A DNA stretch of 64,000 nucleotides from Brenneria sp. hezel4-2-4 (GTDB lineage Bacteria; Pseudomonadota; Gammaproteobacteria; Enterobacterales; Enterobacteriaceae): positions 1 through 64,000 of the forward strand of contig NZ_JABJXS010000016.1 in the NCBI RefSeq assembly GCF_013155275.1, given 5' to 3'. A program made the translations under genes and the position numbers. Below the pieces are notes generated by a model. That model was not told where the DNA came from, ran no database searches, and was given only the letters and a program-made list of their open reading frames with translations. Position 1 is the first letter of the stretch. Each line of letters begins with the position of its first letter. Below are positions 8,153 to 18,256 of this stretch, in pieces.

Positions 8153-9688
8153 CTAGTGCGCGCCGCCGCCTTTACCACCCGAGGTGAACGGCGGACGCGC
8201 AAACCACACCAGCACCATCAGCACAAGAAATATGCCCGCCGCGGCCCAGAAGATTTCGTTGGCGGAAATAATCAATCCCTGTGCGGTAATTTCTTTAGCG
8301 ATATACGCCGAGGCCTGCGACTGGCTCATTCCCAGCGCCTGTAGCTGCTGATAGGTTTCCTGAGCTAGCGGATTATAAGGCGTCACCGATTCCGCGAGGT
8401 GCTCATGGTGTAGTGATTCACGCTGCGCCCATAATGTGGTGGTGATGGAGGTGCCGATAGAGCCCGCCAGCGTCCGGGTAAAATTGGACAAACTGGACGC
8501 CGCCGCCATGCGTTCCGGCGGGAGACCGGATAACGTAATGGTGGTCAGCGGCATAAAGAAACAGGCTACGGCAATTCCCTGTACAAACTGCGGCCACGCG
8601 GAGGCGCCAAAGTCCATTCCCGGTTCAAAAGTGTAAGCGCGCCAGTAAAAACAGACGGCATACATAATGAAGCTGAATGTGACCAGTTGACGCATATCCA
8701 GACGCGGGGCGAAGCGACCGATAATCGGCGACAACAGCACGGGCATCAAGCCGACGGGCGCGGAAGCCAGTCCCGCCCAGGTTGCTGTGTAGCCAAAGAC
8801 CGTCTGTAATAGCTGCGGCAACAGAACGATTGCGCCGAAATAAAACATATAGGCCAGGCTGAGGCACAAACAGCCAATGGTGAAGTTGCGGGATTTAAAC
8901 AGGGACAAATCCACCACCGGGTGGTCGTCGGTCAACTCCCAGACGATCAAAAACGCCAGTGATATGACGGCAACCACCGTGAGGACAATAATCTCACGGG
9001 AGTTAAACCAGTCCAGTTCTTTCCCCCGATCCAGCATCATCTGGAGACTGCCGATACCGACAATCAACAATGCCAGACCGATGGTGTCAATGGGCTTGAT
9101 TTCGGTTTTAGTTTCCCGCCCGCGCAAGGTTTGCAGGGTAATGATCACGACCGCCACACCCAGCGGAACGTTGATAAAGAATATCCAGCCCCAGTGGTAA
9201 TTATCGCTAATCCAGCCCCCCAGAATCGGCCCGCAAATCGGGGCGACCACCACGGTCATGGACCACAGCGCCAGCGCGATGCTGCGCTTGGCTGGCGGGT
9301 AATTATTGAGCAACAGGCTTTGCGACAGCGGGATCAGCGGTCCGGCGACAATCCCCTGTAGCACGCGGGCGAAAATCAACATCTCCAGACTGGTGGAAAC
9401 GCCGCACAGCCAGGAGGTGAAGGCAAATAAAATGGTAGACAACAGGAAAAGACGGACTTCCCCGAAGCGTTTGGCCAGCCAGCCGGTGATGGGAATAGAG
9501 ATGGCGTTGGCAACCCCGAAAGAGGTGATTACCCAGGTTCCCTGCGAATTGGACGCCCCCAGGTTACCGGCAATCGTCGGGATGGCCACGTTGGCGATTG
9601 TGGAGTCCAGAACCTGCATAAATGTCGCCAATGATAAAGCAACAGTCATCCAGGCTAGGCTGGCGCCCTTAAGCGGTGTTCTCTGCAC
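8153..9688 (-). CDS. emrB: Multidrug efflux MFS permease EmrB
   Basis: Inner-membrane drug/proton antiporter of the DHA2 family (14 membrane segments). With EmrA and an outer-membrane channel, TolC in E. coli, it expels hydrophobic compounds such as uncouplers and nalidixic acid. The 511-residue product has the early motif LDSTIANVAIPTIAGNLGAS of the family and the motif A region LAKRFGEVRLF. Many hydrophobic helices run to the end, which is a short Gly/Lys tail. It follows emrA by 17 nt, so the two form one operon downstream of emrR. Confidence 0.95.
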   Translation of the reverse strand: MQRTPLKGASLAWMTVALSLATFMQVLDSTIANVAIPTIAGNLGASNSQGTWVITSFGVANAISIPITGWLAKRFGEVRLFLLSTILFAFTSWLCGVSTSLEMLIFARVLQGIVAGPLIPLSQSLLLNNYPPAKRSIALALWSMTVVVAPICGPILGGWISDNYHWGWIFFINVPLGVAVVIITLQTLRGRETKTEIKPIDTIGLALLIVGIGSLQMMLDRGKELDWFNSREIIVLTVVAVISLAFLIVWELTDDHPVVDLSLFKSRNFTIGCLCLSLAYMFYFGAIVLLPQLLQTVFGYTATWAGLASAPVGLMPVLLSPIIGRFAPRLDMRQLVTFSFIMYAVCFYWRAYTFEPGMDFGASAWPQFVQGIAVACFFMPLTTITLSGLPPERMAAASSLSNFTRTLAGSIGTSITTTLWAQRESLHHEHLAESVTPYNPLAQETYQQLQALGMSQSQASAYIAKEITAQGLIISANEIFWAAAGIFLVLMVLVWFARPPFTSGGKGGGAH

Positions 9689-9705
9689 GCTGCTCTCCTG
9701 ACAGA

Positions 9706-10881
9706 TTAACCGGCATTAGCCTGAATGATGTCGCCAATCATCTGGTTGACCGGGGCGAGATCCAACGCCAGCGCGTCGCTTTGATAAGCCGGCGTGCTGC
9801 GCGAGGTTTCGGCCAGCGCTTTACCCTCGGTATTCGCGGTATCTACGTTAACCAAGGCGGACAGGCCGATACGCAAGGGATGTTCGGCAATCTGCTGTGG
9901 ATCCAGCTCAATACGCACAGGCAAACGTTGCACGACCTTTATCCAGTTACCGGTGGCATTCTGGGCCGGGAGCAGTGAAAACGCGCTGCCGGTGCCCATA
10001 TCCAGACCGACGACTTTGCCTTGATAAACCACATCATCACCATAGATATCGGAAATGACGGTTGCTGGCTGACCAATGCGCATATTGGCCAACTGGGTTT
10101 CTTTAAAGTTGGCGTCAACCCACAGATGATCGGCGGGCACAACGGCCATTAGTGCCGAGGTGGCGGAAATTCTGGCGCCGACCTGAACGCTGCGGCGTGA
10201 AATATAGCCATTTACCGGGCTGACGATTTTTGTCCGTTGCAACGCCAGCCAGGCGTCACGCATTTCCGCCGCCGCCTGTTGTACCGCGGGTTGCTGCTCT
10301 AACGGCGTGTTCAGGATCATGGCCTGATTGGCCTGATACTGTTGTTTGGCAACCTCCAGAGACGCTCTGGCGCCCGCTACGGCATCCCGTGCGTGCTGGA
10401 CTTCTTCACGACCGATGGCATTCGCGTTGCCCAGTGTTTCACGACGGTTTAAGTCGCTCAGGGCTTTATTCAGCTCGGTCTGACGTAATTCAATATTGGC
10501 CTGATACTGTTTGCTGTTAATAATGAGCTGATGCGTTTGGCGCACGCTGCTGGCGAGTGCGGTCTTGGCGCGTTCAAAGGCTTGTTGCGCATCGGTCGGA
10601 TCCAGTTCGACCAGCACATCGCCTTGTGTAACAAAATCAGTATTGTCAACATTCACGCGCGTGACGCTGCCTGTCACCTGCGCCATAACCTGAATTTGAT
10701 TACCGGCGACATACGCATCATCCGTGTGCTGGTGATGTCTGAGGATCAGGAACCAGTAAATAAACCAGATGCAGCCGAGGACGATAAAGATAAAGGTCAG
10801 TAGCATCAGTATCCGTTTGCGCTGTCTTTTCTTGTTTTTCCGTACTGGCAGTGGGGCCTGATTTTCTACGTTTTCACTCAT
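9706..10881 (-). CDS. emrA: Multidrug efflux periplasmic adaptor EmrA
   Basis: Membrane-fusion protein that links the EmrB pump to the outer-membrane channel. The 391-residue product has a basic cytoplasmic N-terminus (KNKKRQRKR), one transmembrane helix (residues about 25-46), a biotinyl-lipoyl-like half (HTDDAYVAGNQIQVMAQVTG), a coiled-coil hairpin (about 95-210) and the second lipoyl half VNGYISRRSVQVGARI. The gap to emrR is 296 nt, wider than I recall for E. coli, and may hold its own promoter. A GAGAGAG ribosome site precedes the ATG. Confidence 0.95.
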   Translation of the reverse strand: MSENVENQAPLPVRKNKKRQRKRILMLLTFIFIVLGCIWFIYWFLILRHHQHTDDAYVAGNQIQVMAQVTGSVTRVNVDNTDFVTQGDVLVELDPTDAQQAFERAKTALASSVRQTHQLIINSKQYQANIELRQTELNKALSDLNRRETLGNANAIGREEVQHARDAVAGARASLEVAKQQYQANQAMILNTPLEQQPAVQQAAAEMRDAWLALQRTKIVSPVNGYISRRSVQVGARISATSALMAVVPADHLWVDANFKETQLANMRIGQPATVISDIYGDDVVYQGKVVGLDMGTGSAFSLLPAQNATGNWIKVVQRLPVRIELDPQQIAEHPLRIGLSALVNVDTANTEGKALAETSRSTPAYQSDALALDLAPVNQMIGDIIQANAG

Positions 10882-11177
10882 TGTGTTCTCTCTCTTCTTA
10901 TTCTTTTCTTACCTGGCATCAAGATATGTTTGTTCCTGACAACAACGCCGTCATGGATGGCGATGTCGAATCGCTCCGCAGGTGACACATCGGTAGTTCT
11001 CAGGTGACCGACCGGTAGTGATATTCAACCGCGACGCATCGTTAAGCGACGGCATGACCGGCTACTGAAAAGTAAACGGCATTGTCCGTGGTAAACATGG
11101 ACGCCCCAATGAAATGAACAAAGGGGAATGTCGGCTACAACGAGGGTGGTGATATTATTATTTTTTAAATTAATCGG

Positions 11178-11693
11178 TTATGAGTTTTCGAGCTCGTCCA
11201 TTTCATCCAATCGGGTCAGCAGTTTTCGCATTAATGTTTCAAGCTGTTTTTGCTCATCGATATTGAGGGTGGACCAGAGAAAATGCAGGCTTTTATGCTG
11301 CGGGGGAATGAGCTGGTCAAGGAAAGCCTTACCTTCTTCTGTCATATGCAGGTGAAGGCAACGTCTATCGCTATGGCTTTCTCGCCTTTCTATCCAACCT
11401 CTTTTTTCCAGATCATCGGCAATGCGGGTGGCATTGGTTCGTGATGATCCCAGCGCGGCACTGAGTTCTGAAGGTTGAATACTGTAAGATTCCTGTGATT
11501 CCAGAGTAATTAACGCCATGAACAAGGTTTCATTAATACCTTGGTCTTTAAGGATTTTATTTCTGTGTTCCAGTATCTTGCTCTGCATATGCATACATAA
11601 ACGCAACAGCAGAACCTCCTGGCGTGGAAAATCCGGCTTGCGTGAAGCGCGCAGGTTTAACATTTTTTCTATTGGTGCAAACGAACTATCCAT
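11178..11693 (-). CDS. emrR: MarR-family repressor of emrRAB
   Basis: Dimeric winged-helix repressor that leaves its operator when it binds phenolic or hydrophobic drugs. The 171-residue product is close to E. coli EmrR/MprA (176 aa): it begins [19 protein letters not shown] and has the recognition helix region [20 protein letters not shown] and wing [12 protein letters not shown]. It heads the emrR-emrA-emrB series on the minus strand and probably autoregulates the operon from the region upstream of 11693. Confidence 0.96.
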   Translation of the reverse strand: MDSSFAPIEKMLNLRASRKPDFPRQEVLLLRLCMHMQSKILEHRNKILKDQGINETLFMALITLESQESYSIQPSELSAALGSSRTNATRIADDLEKRGWIERRESHSDRRCLHLHMTEEGKAFLDQLIPPQHKSLHFLWSTLNIDEQKQLETLMRKLLTRLDEMDELENS

Positions 11694-11881
11694 TTGTATT
11701 AACCTCAGTAATCACGGTCTGCATAGTAACTAAAGTTACTACTTGGGTAAATGACCTTATGTTAGATAAGCTCGCCTATTCTGTGACAGAAAGTAAACAA
11801 CGAACGGTTGGAAATCGGAACAATACCCGGTGGGGGGAAAGAGAATATCGTGATGGTAGAGAATGATGGCGCGCGGAGAAA

Positions 11882-12211
11882 TCAGAAAAATTTGATTGCG
11901 AGTCCGTAGCAAAATGCACCAAGCAAGGTCGAAAATACGATACTGCGGGTTTTATAGAAGCAACCGGTCAGTACGATGAATCCGACCAGCGTAGGCAGCA
12001 GTTTCTCATGGTGTTTGAGGATGTCCGGTACGCTGGAAACGATCAGTAGCGCACAGATCGAGGCAATACCGATGCTGTCCAGCAGCAGCGCGGTTTTGCC
12101 GCGCTGCAAAGAGCCGGAGGCCCGGGAAGAACCCAGCTTCAGCGGCAAGTAACGGAAAAGGTAATTCACCAGACCGACGATCAGTCCGATAAGGATAATC
12201 TGTGTACTCAT
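11882..12211 (-). CDS. ygaH: Branched-chain amino acid exporter small subunit YgaH
   Basis: Small partner of YgaZ; the pair exports L-valine and related branched-chain amino acids in E. coli. The 109-residue product (start MSTQIILIGLIVGLVNYLFR) has four predicted membrane helices and the conserved LLDSIGIASICALLIVSS block, and belongs to the AzlD family. Its ATG overlaps the ygaZ stop by 4 nt (ATGA), so the two are translationally coupled. A longer open frame runs upstream through ygaZ but has no family support. Confidence 0.94.
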   Translation of the reverse strand: MSTQIILIGLIVGLVNYLFRYLPLKLGSSRASGSLQRGKTALLLDSIGIASICALLIVSSVPDILKHHEKLLPTLVGFIVLTGCFYKTRSIVFSTLLGAFCYGLAIKFF

Positions 12212-12966
12212 GAGTTTACCTGGGTAGATGAGGCGGGTTGGAAAAGCGCGGCCAGACAACCACCGCCGATGCCGATCAGAATCGCCGCCGGAATGGATGA
12301 GATCAACAGACCGAATAACGCACCCCCTAATGCACAAATGACCACCAGACTTTGTCTCCGCTTGAATGAAGCCAGCAGGAAACTTAGAAACAGGGCCGGC
12401 AGCATGAAAGAAAGGGCAGCTTCCACTGCGGGATAATCCTCCAGCGGGCCGTTGCCGGATAGCGCGCCAACGGCTGTTCCCAGGCTCCATGACAGCCAGG
12501 ATGAAGCTGCGACGCCCAGCATCCAGTTTTCCGACCAGCATCGGTTATTGCGCGCCAGTCGCGCCGCCGCCGCCGCAAAGACTTCATCGGTCAGACCAAA
12601 AGCCCATAGCGCGGTTTTGCCGGTGGGAATGCGCTGTAGAATACGGTGGCGCAAGGCCGGGCCATATAGGACGTGACGCACATCCATCGCCATCACGGTT
12701 AATGCCGCAATCCATATCGACATGCCTGCGCTGAGCAGCGCCGTGATGACGAACTGACTGGCGCCGGCATAAATAATGCAGGATAGAAAAATCCCCTCCA
12801 GCGGTGTGAAACCTAATTTGACCGCATTCATGCCAAAGGCAAAGGCGACCGGCAGATAGCCGATAACAATGGGCAGGCTGTCAAACACGCCTTCGCCAAA
12901 GGAGGCGCTAGCGAGTGAGGATGACGTCGGCTGCGCCAGTTGGTCGGATGCGTTCACAGTGCTCAC
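12208..12966 (-). CDS. ygaZ: Branched-chain amino acid exporter large subunit YgaZ
   Basis: AzlC-family inner-membrane protein that exports valine together with YgaH. About eight membrane helices are visible, with the conserved YLPVAFAFGMNAVKLGFTPL, IIYAGASQFVITALLSAG and TVMAMDVRHVLYGPALR segments. The start is uncertain: the frame is open to a TTG at 12999, and I chose the GTG at 12966 (252 aa), close to the E. coli length of 245. A second GTG at 12957 is also possible. ygaH follows with a 4-nt overlap, and the ygaY-like MFS gene lies upstream. Confidence 0.9.
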   Translation of the reverse strand: MSTVNASDQLAQPTSSSLASASFGEGVFDSLPIVIGYLPVAFAFGMNAVKLGFTPLEGIFLSCIIYAGASQFVITALLSAGMSIWIAALTVMAMDVRHVLYGPALRHRILQRIPTGKTALWAFGLTDEVFAAAAARLARNNRCWSENWMLGVAASSWLSWSLGTAVGALSGNGPLEDYPAVEAALSFMLPALFLSFLLASFKRRQSLVVICALGGALFGLLISSIPAAILIGIGGGCLAALFQPASSTQVNS

Positions 12967-13056
12967 AGGGTTGATGGCTGATTTGCAAAACCTTATCAAA
13001 GCGTGATGGAAATTTCACGCTCCGTTTTCGTCGGCCGATACGCGCATCAGTACGCT

Positions 13057-14271
13057 TTAATGGCCTGATGCGGCGGCCGTTAGCTGACGTTCATAATGAT
13101 GTCCTTTCCACCATACCAGCAGGTTTAACAGGCTGGTAATACTGCCTGCCGTACAGACGCCCAGCCAACCCCAGTGCTGATAGGCCGATGCCGAGATCAG
13201 CGAACCGAGCGCGCCGCCGATAAAGTGGAGGGTCATATAACCGGCCGTCAGGCGGTTACGCGCCTCAGGCATCATGCGATAAATCACGCTTTGGTTGGTT
13301 ACATGTACGCTCTGAACGGCCAGATCCAGTACGATGATACCGATTAACAACAGCGCCACCGACTGAATGCCAAAAGCCACAAACAGCCATGACAGCAACA
13401 ACAGTATCAGGCCGACGCTGGTTGTTTGTCTGGCTTTGCCCTCATCGACCAGACGGCCCGCGCGTGAAGCCGCCAGCGCGCCGGCGACCCCGGCTAGCCC
13501 GAACAGACCGATAACGCCTTCTGAATAATGGTAAGGGGGAGCGGCCAGCAAAAAAGCGATGGAGGTCCACAGGATGCTGAAGTTGGCAAAGGAGAAACAG
13601 CCCAGCAGCGCGCGGGTACGTAATAACGGCGAGGCGGCGAACAGGCTGAATATTGAGGATAAAAGCTGCGGATAATTAAGCGTATTTTGCTGTTGAATCC
13701 GCGGCAGGGTACGCCAAAGTATCAATGCCATGATGACCATCAACGTACTGGCGACCCAATAGACCGTACGCCAGTCGCCGAGTGAAGCCAACGCGCCGGC
13801 GACGGTTCGGGCCAGCAGAATGCCCAGCAGCAGGCCGCTCATAATGGTTCCGACCACTTTCCCTCGGGTTTCCGGAGTGGCCAGCGTGGCCGCTAACGGA
13901 ACCAGGAGCTGTGCAACGACCGAGAATAGACCTGTCAGCGTGGTTCCGGCGATCATCGGCCACAACGTGGAGGAAGAGGCGGTAATCACCATACCGCCCG
14001 CAGCGAGTAATGTCATGCCGACAATCAGCCTCCGCCGTTCAAACATATCGCCGAGCGGCACCAGAAACAGCAGACCGACGGCATAGCCCAACTGTGCCGC
14101 CGTAACGATAAAACCGGCCTGATTGACCGAGAGCTCAAATGCTTTGGCGATGGTATCCAGCAAGGGTTGAGCGTAGTAGTTGCTGGCGACGGCAAGGCCG
14201 GTGGCCACTGACATAATGAGCGTCAGGGACAGGCTCAGGCCCGATTGTTCTTTGGGAGACGGCATATTCAA
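13057..14271 (-). CDS. ygaY: MFS exporter, intact YgaY-type
   Basis: A 404-residue, 12-helix major facilitator protein of unknown substrate. The N-terminal half carries the motif A region VPLGDMFERRRLIVGMTLL and the repeat with GRLVDEGKAR follows in the second half, so the fold looks complete. By position (between ygaZ and proX) it corresponds to E. coli ygaY, which is a pseudogene in K-12; the assignment rests on position and MFS type, not on an alignment. No stop or frameshift is visible. It starts 351 nt downstream of proX, across a palindromic repeat, so it probably has its own promoter. Confidence 0.8.
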   Translation of the reverse strand: MNMPSPKEQSGLSLSLTLIMSVATGLAVASNYYAQPLLDTIAKAFELSVNQAGFIVTAAQLGYAVGLLFLVPLGDMFERRRLIVGMTLLAAGGMVITASSSTLWPMIAGTTLTGLFSVVAQLLVPLAATLATPETRGKVVGTIMSGLLLGILLARTVAGALASLGDWRTVYWVASTLMVIMALILWRTLPRIQQQNTLNYPQLLSSIFSLFAASPLLRTRALLGCFSFANFSILWTSIAFLLAAPPYHYSEGVIGLFGLAGVAGALAASRAGRLVDEGKARQTTSVGLILLLLSWLFVAFGIQSVALLLIGIIVLDLAVQSVHVTNQSVIYRMMPEARNRLTAGYMTLHFIGGALGSLISASAYQHWGWLGVCTAGSITSLLNLLVWWKGHHYERQLTAAASGH

Positions 14272-14404
14272 CGCGGGTTATATATTAATAAAACGGCAGT
14301 ATCGGACAGGTAGTGAAGAGATGCCAGAAAATATTCGATTGCGTTCGGCTGGCGTACTGACGGGATGTGGTCAGGGAACGGAAAGCTGATGACCGAAAAA
14401 TAAA

Positions 14405-14600
14405 GGCGGCAAAGCCGCCTGAGGTTGCTGACAAAGCCTGGTGAGCGGCGATAATGGATGGATCGTAAAGACGCTGCAAGTACGTCCCTGTAAGCTCGAA
14501 CCGCGCCATCCCTGGCGCGGACGCTTTACTCTTCCATTCCATTATCACCGTTCGATAAAGGGTGATAGGTTTGTCAACGGTCTGAGGCGGCAAAGCCGCC
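14405..14600. repeat. Palindromic intergenic element downstream of proX (copy 1)
   Basis: This 196-nt unit begins and ends with the same 15-nt hairpin GGCGGCAAAGCCGCC (14405-14419 and 14586-14600). Inside these lie end A, TGAGGTTGCTGACAAAGCC (14420-14438), and end B, GGTTTGTCAACGGTCTGA (14568-14585), which are imperfect inverted repeats of each other. Further nested inverted repeats (CGATAATGG with CCATTAT; CCGCGCC with GGCGCGG) fill the middle. The right hairpin, read on the minus strand just after the proX stop, could end proVWX transcription. It accounts for most of the 14272-14622 gap; I see no gene there. Confidence 0.75.
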
Positions 14601-14622
14601 TTTGAGGTGTGTGGCAAATAAC

Positions 14623-15627
14623 TTACTTGGCTGCTTCGGCCGCCGTTTTGACCCAACCGTCAAACAACTGCTGGTGGGCTTTGATCCAGCCGTCAACATG
14701 CCGTTCAATATTCTGTTGAGAACCTTCGCCTTCATGCATACGCAGATTCTGCGCATTAACATCGGCCAGCGGCAGTTTCATGATGGAAAACAGCTTCGCC
14801 GCCGCCGGATTTTTCTCGGCCCATTGTTTATTGGCGGCGATCTTCATGCTGTTGACCGGGAAACCGTAGTCGGCGCCATTGGGTAATTTGGTGCTTATAC
14901 CCTGTTGAGCGCCCGGTAGGGATGAGAACGGCACCTGTAGCCACACCACGTCACGTCCCGGAACCAGCACATCGCTGACCCAGTAAGGCGTCCAGGTGTA
15001 GTAAAGAATCGGTTTGCCTTCTTTATAGCGGGTAATGGTGTCGGCGATCATCGCGGCATAGTTACCCTGATTGTGTTCCACGGTGGCCGAGAGGCCGTAA
15101 GCCGGCAGATGGTGATTAATCGCCGCCTCGCATCCCCAGCCCGGCGTGCAGCCAGTCAAATCCGCTTTACCATCGCCATTGGTATCAAACAGTTTGGCGA
15201 TGTTCGGATCTTTTAACTGTGCAATGTTGGTGATTTTGTATTGATCGGCGGTTTTTTTATCGATCAGATAACCCTGGGCGGCGCCGGAAACATACTCGCC
15301 CTGACGGTAGAATTTCGCATCGCCGCCGGCGGCTCTGTATTGATCGGCATGCAGCGGATCCCAACTGACGGCAATGAAGGTGGCATCGCCGGAGGCGATC
15401 GAGGTATAGGCCACGTTATAATCCACTTCTCGGATCGGCTGAACGTCGTAGCCCAGTTTCTCCAACGCTTTGTTGACCAGCATCGTCTGGAAGGTTTCTT
15501 CGGAGATGGTGCTTTGCACCGGGATAACGGTGACGCCTTTACCGGGCAGGTCGCTTTGTGCGGCGTAAAGCGGCGCGCTTAGCAGCGCGGTGGTTAGGGC
15601 GGCGGCCCAGATTCTGGTTGTGCGCAT
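14623..15627 (-). CDS. proX: Glycine betaine/proline betaine-binding protein ProX
   Basis: Periplasmic substrate-binding protein of the ProU osmoprotectant importer. The 334-residue product starts with a signal peptide (basic MRTTR, hydrophobic core, cleavage after about LYAA). Trp residues expected for an aromatic betaine cage are visible in [20 protein letters not shown] and [19 protein letters not shown], along with [20 protein letters not shown]. It is the last gene of proVWX, 97 nt after proW. Confidence 0.96.
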   Translation of the reverse strand: MRTTRIWAAALTTALLSAPLYAAQSDLPGKGVTVIPVQSTISEETFQTMLVNKALEKLGYDVQPIREVDYNVAYTSIASGDATFIAVSWDPLHADQYRAAGGDAKFYRQGEYVSGAAQGYLIDKKTADQYKITNIAQLKDPNIAKLFDTNGDGKADLTGCTPGWGCEAAINHHLPAYGLSATVEHNQGNYAAMIADTITRYKEGKPILYYTWTPYWVSDVLVPGRDVVWLQVPFSSLPGAQQGISTKLPNGADYGFPVNSMKIAANKQWAEKNPAAAKLFSIMKLPLADVNAQNLRMHEGEGSQQNIERHVDGWIKAHQQLFDGWVKTAAEAAK

Positions 15628-15724
15628 AATTCTTCCCTCTTTTCTGTTTTAGTGAAGTAGGTATATTGCGTAAGTCTGATACCGCCAACGGTCTGACGGC
15701 TGCCAGACCGTTGGGGCAAATAAA

Positions 15725-16963
15725 TTACTGCTTGATGAAAGGACGGGTCACCAGGCCGATCGGGCCGACGGTATACCAGCTTTTACTGCCTTTGCTGCGT
15801 CTGTCACGACCCAAAGATTGAGTCAGACGATCGAGGATAATGGCCAGAATAACGATACCGACGCCACCGACGGCCGCCAGTCCCATATCCAGTCGGCCAA
15901 TGCCGCGTAGCACCATTTGGCCTAAACCGCCAACCGCGATCATGGAGGCAATAACCACCATCGACAGCGCCAGCATCAAGGTCTGGTTCACGCCGGCCAT
16001 AATGGTTGGCATCGCCAGCGGCAACTGGACTTTGAACAGCATTTGACGAGGGCTGGCGCCAAAGGATTCGGCCGCTTCAATCAAGTCGGCCGGCACCTGA
16101 CGGATACCCAGGATTGTCAGACGAATAATCGGCGGCAGGGCAAAGATGATGGTCACCACCACGCCCGGCACATTACCGATACCGAATAACATGACGATCG
16201 GCACCAGATAGACAAAGGCCGGCGTTGTCTGCATGGCGTCCAGCAGCGGTCGGATGATTTTTGCGGCCCGTTCGCTGCGCGCCAGCCAGATCCCCATCGG
16301 TAGCCCAATCAGCATGCAGAAGAACAGAGCGGTCAGCACCAATGCCAGCGTCACCATCGCCTGCGACCATGCGCCAATAGCGCCAATGGCCACCAGTGAA
16401 ATCAACGTGGCGATCCCCATGCTGAAGCTGGACATCTGCCAGGCGATCAGTGAGAACACCAGGATCGCGATCGGGGCGGGCATGCCGAGCAGCAGTTGCT
16501 GAAAGCCGCTCAGAATAAAATCGACCGGCACACGGATCCCCTGAAATACGGGTCTGAAGTGCAGCACCACCCAGTCGATCCCGTTGGTTACCCAGTGATC
16601 CAATGGGATGAGGGTATCCTTGAATGGATCGAGCAGGTTGAAATGTTCCGGCTCGGCAGGCGGGGCGCTGTTGAGCCAGTCGCTGCCCGACTGCGCCGCG
16701 TCGGGCGCTCCCTGTGCCGGCGGCGCGGCATTCCAGGCATCCGCGCCGTTGGCGGGCGCATCCTGAGCGGCGCTACCGGTGGACCAGGGATCGCTCTGCG
16801 TGCCGGCATCAGGTACGGCGGTATTTTCCCCCTGAGGGGCGTTTGGCGTCGTTGCCGCCCAGGGATCGCTTTGCGCGGCAACGTCATGCTGGCCGACGGC
16901 TTGATCGGCGCCTTGCTCAGGCGCGGTGCTGTTTTCCCATGGATTTGCGGTTGATTTACTCAT
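15725..16963 (-). CDS. proW: Glycine betaine/proline betaine ABC permease ProW
   Basis: Inner-membrane permease of ProU. The C-terminal ~310 residues follow E. coli ProW closely, including the [20 protein letters not shown] region, the membrane core and the ATPase-coupling loop [20 protein letters not shown]. At 412 residues it is about 58 longer than the 354 of E. coli; the excess lies in the periplasmic N-terminal tail (residues 1-105), which holds five or six units built on an acidic or Asn residue plus a Trp (NPW, DPW, DPW, DAW, DWL) in an Ala/Pro/Gln-rich background. The gene overlaps the proV end by 8 nt. Confidence 0.95.
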   Translation of the reverse strand: MSKSTANPWENSTAPEQGADQAVGQHDVAAQSDPWAATTPNAPQGENTAVPDAGTQSDPWSTGSAAQDAPANGADAWNAAPPAQGAPDAAQSGSDWLNSAPPAEPEHFNLLDPFKDTLIPLDHWVTNGIDWVVLHFRPVFQGIRVPVDFILSGFQQLLLGMPAPIAILVFSLIAWQMSSFSMGIATLISLVAIGAIGAWSQAMVTLALVLTALFFCMLIGLPMGIWLARSERAAKIIRPLLDAMQTTPAFVYLVPIVMLFGIGNVPGVVVTIIFALPPIIRLTILGIRQVPADLIEAAESFGASPRQMLFKVQLPLAMPTIMAGVNQTLMLALSMVVIASMIAVGGLGQMVLRGIGRLDMGLAAVGGVGIVILAIILDRLTQSLGRDRRSKGSKSWYTVGPIGLVTRPFIKQ

Positions 16964-18158
16964 TGGTCACTCCTTCCTTATCCAGCGCCTGTAGCAGCAT
17001 TCCTTTTGAAATGATGCCAATGTACTCGTTGTTTTCACCGATCACCGGGACAGCGCAGGGGGCTTGCGCGACCTGCGAGATCAGTTCATTGAGCGACATA
17101 TCTGCGGGCACAGGAGCCGGATCGGATAACAACGCATGTTCCAGCGGCTGTTGTTCCTTCAAGGCCTGTTTCAGTGAGTCGATGGAGACGACGCCGATAA
17201 ATTTTTGTCCTCGCTCCAGCACGTAGCCGTAATCGCGGTCTTCGTCTTGCAGTATTTTCAACGCGGAACGCGGCCCGACGCCCGGTGTTTTACGGATAAG
17301 CGTGACCGGACGACGGCGAGCGATATCCTTGGCGCTGAAAACATGGCTAATATCCACGCCGCGGAAAAAGGTGCGAACGTAGTCGTTGGCCGGGTTATTC
17401 AGAATCTCGTCCGGCGTGCCGACCTGAATCACTTCACCGCCATGCATAATGGCGATACGATCGCCGATGCGCATGGCTTCATCCAGATCGTGCGAAATAA
17501 ACACGATGGTGCGTTGGTTACGTGACTGAAGCTTGATCAGTTCATCCTGCATTTCCGTACGAATAAGCGGATCGAGCGCGGAGAAAGCTTCATCCATCAG
17601 CAGGATATCCGGGTTATTGGCTAGCGCCCGCGCCAGCCCGACACGCTGACGCATCCCGCCGGAGAGTTCGTCCGGGTATGAATTGGCGTAATTCTCCAAT
17701 CCCACCTGTTGTAGCGCATCCAGCGCTTTCTGTTCGCGTTCGGCTTTCGGTATTCCGGCCAACTCCATGCCAAACGCCGTATTGTTGAGAATATTCAGAT
17801 GCGGCATTAACGCAAAAGACTGAAACACCATACTGATTTTTTTACGCCGCACGTCGCGCAGCGCTGCGTCGGATATCTGAGCGATATCTTCGCCATCAAT
17901 CAGAACCTGACCGCGAGTGGGTTCTATCAGACGATTGAGAAGGCGTACCATGGTTGATTTGCCGGAACCGGATAATCCCATGATGACAAATATCTCGCCT
18001 TCTTCAATGGCCAGACTGGCATCTTTCACACCGAGTGTCAGACCCGTTTTTTCAAATATCTGATCTTTGGTTAAACCTTTATCAATCAGTTTAAATGCCC
18101 GGTTAGGATGCTCGCCAAATATCTTATAAAGATTCTTTACTTCAAGTTTAATTGCCAT
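16956..18158 (-). CDS. proV: Glycine betaine/proline betaine ABC ATPase ProV
   Basis: ATP-hydrolysing subunit of ProU. The 400-residue product (the E. coli length) has Walker [10 protein letters not shown] near residue 60, signature [15 protein letters not shown] near 165, Walker [15 protein letters not shown] and a tandem CBS module (about 275-400) that senses ionic strength in this family. Start [18 protein letters not shown] matches E. coli. It is the first gene of the operon, preceded by a P2-like promoter and an AT-rich leader. Confidence 0.97.
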   Translation of the reverse strand: MAIKLEVKNLYKIFGEHPNRAFKLIDKGLTKDQIFEKTGLTLGVKDASLAIEEGEIFVIMGLSGSGKSTMVRLLNRLIEPTRGQVLIDGEDIAQISDAALRDVRRKKISMVFQSFALMPHLNILNNTAFGMELAGIPKAEREQKALDALQQVGLENYANSYPDELSGGMRQRVGLARALANNPDILLMDEAFSALDPLIRTEMQDELIKLQSRNQRTIVFISHDLDEAMRIGDRIAIMHGGEVIQVGTPDEILNNPANDYVRTFFRGVDISHVFSAKDIARRRPVTLIRKTPGVGPRSALKILQDEDRDYGYVLERGQKFIGVVSIDSLKQALKEQQPLEHALLSDPAPVPADMSLNELISQVAQAPCAVPVIGENNEYIGIISKGMLLQALDKEGVTNE

Positions 18159-18228
18159 GAAATTGTTGTTTTCCTATGGTCATTTATAATTCTATAACGT
18201 TTGTCCTGGTAATGATTAAACGCCACAT

Positions 18229-18256
18229 ACCCTACCATAATGAGATTCTGAGACAA
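18229..18256 (-). promoter_or_regulatory. proU P2-like promoter
   Basis: On the minus strand, -35 TTGTCT (18256-18251), a 16-nt spacer and -10 TAGGGT (18234-18229) lie about 70 nt before the proV ATG. As I recall the E. coli proU P2 promoter, it has TTGCCT and TAGGGT with a very similar spacer (TCAG, TCTCA, TATG), so the whole element appears conserved. This promoter is osmotically controlled and silenced by H-NS in E. coli. Confidence 0.8.
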
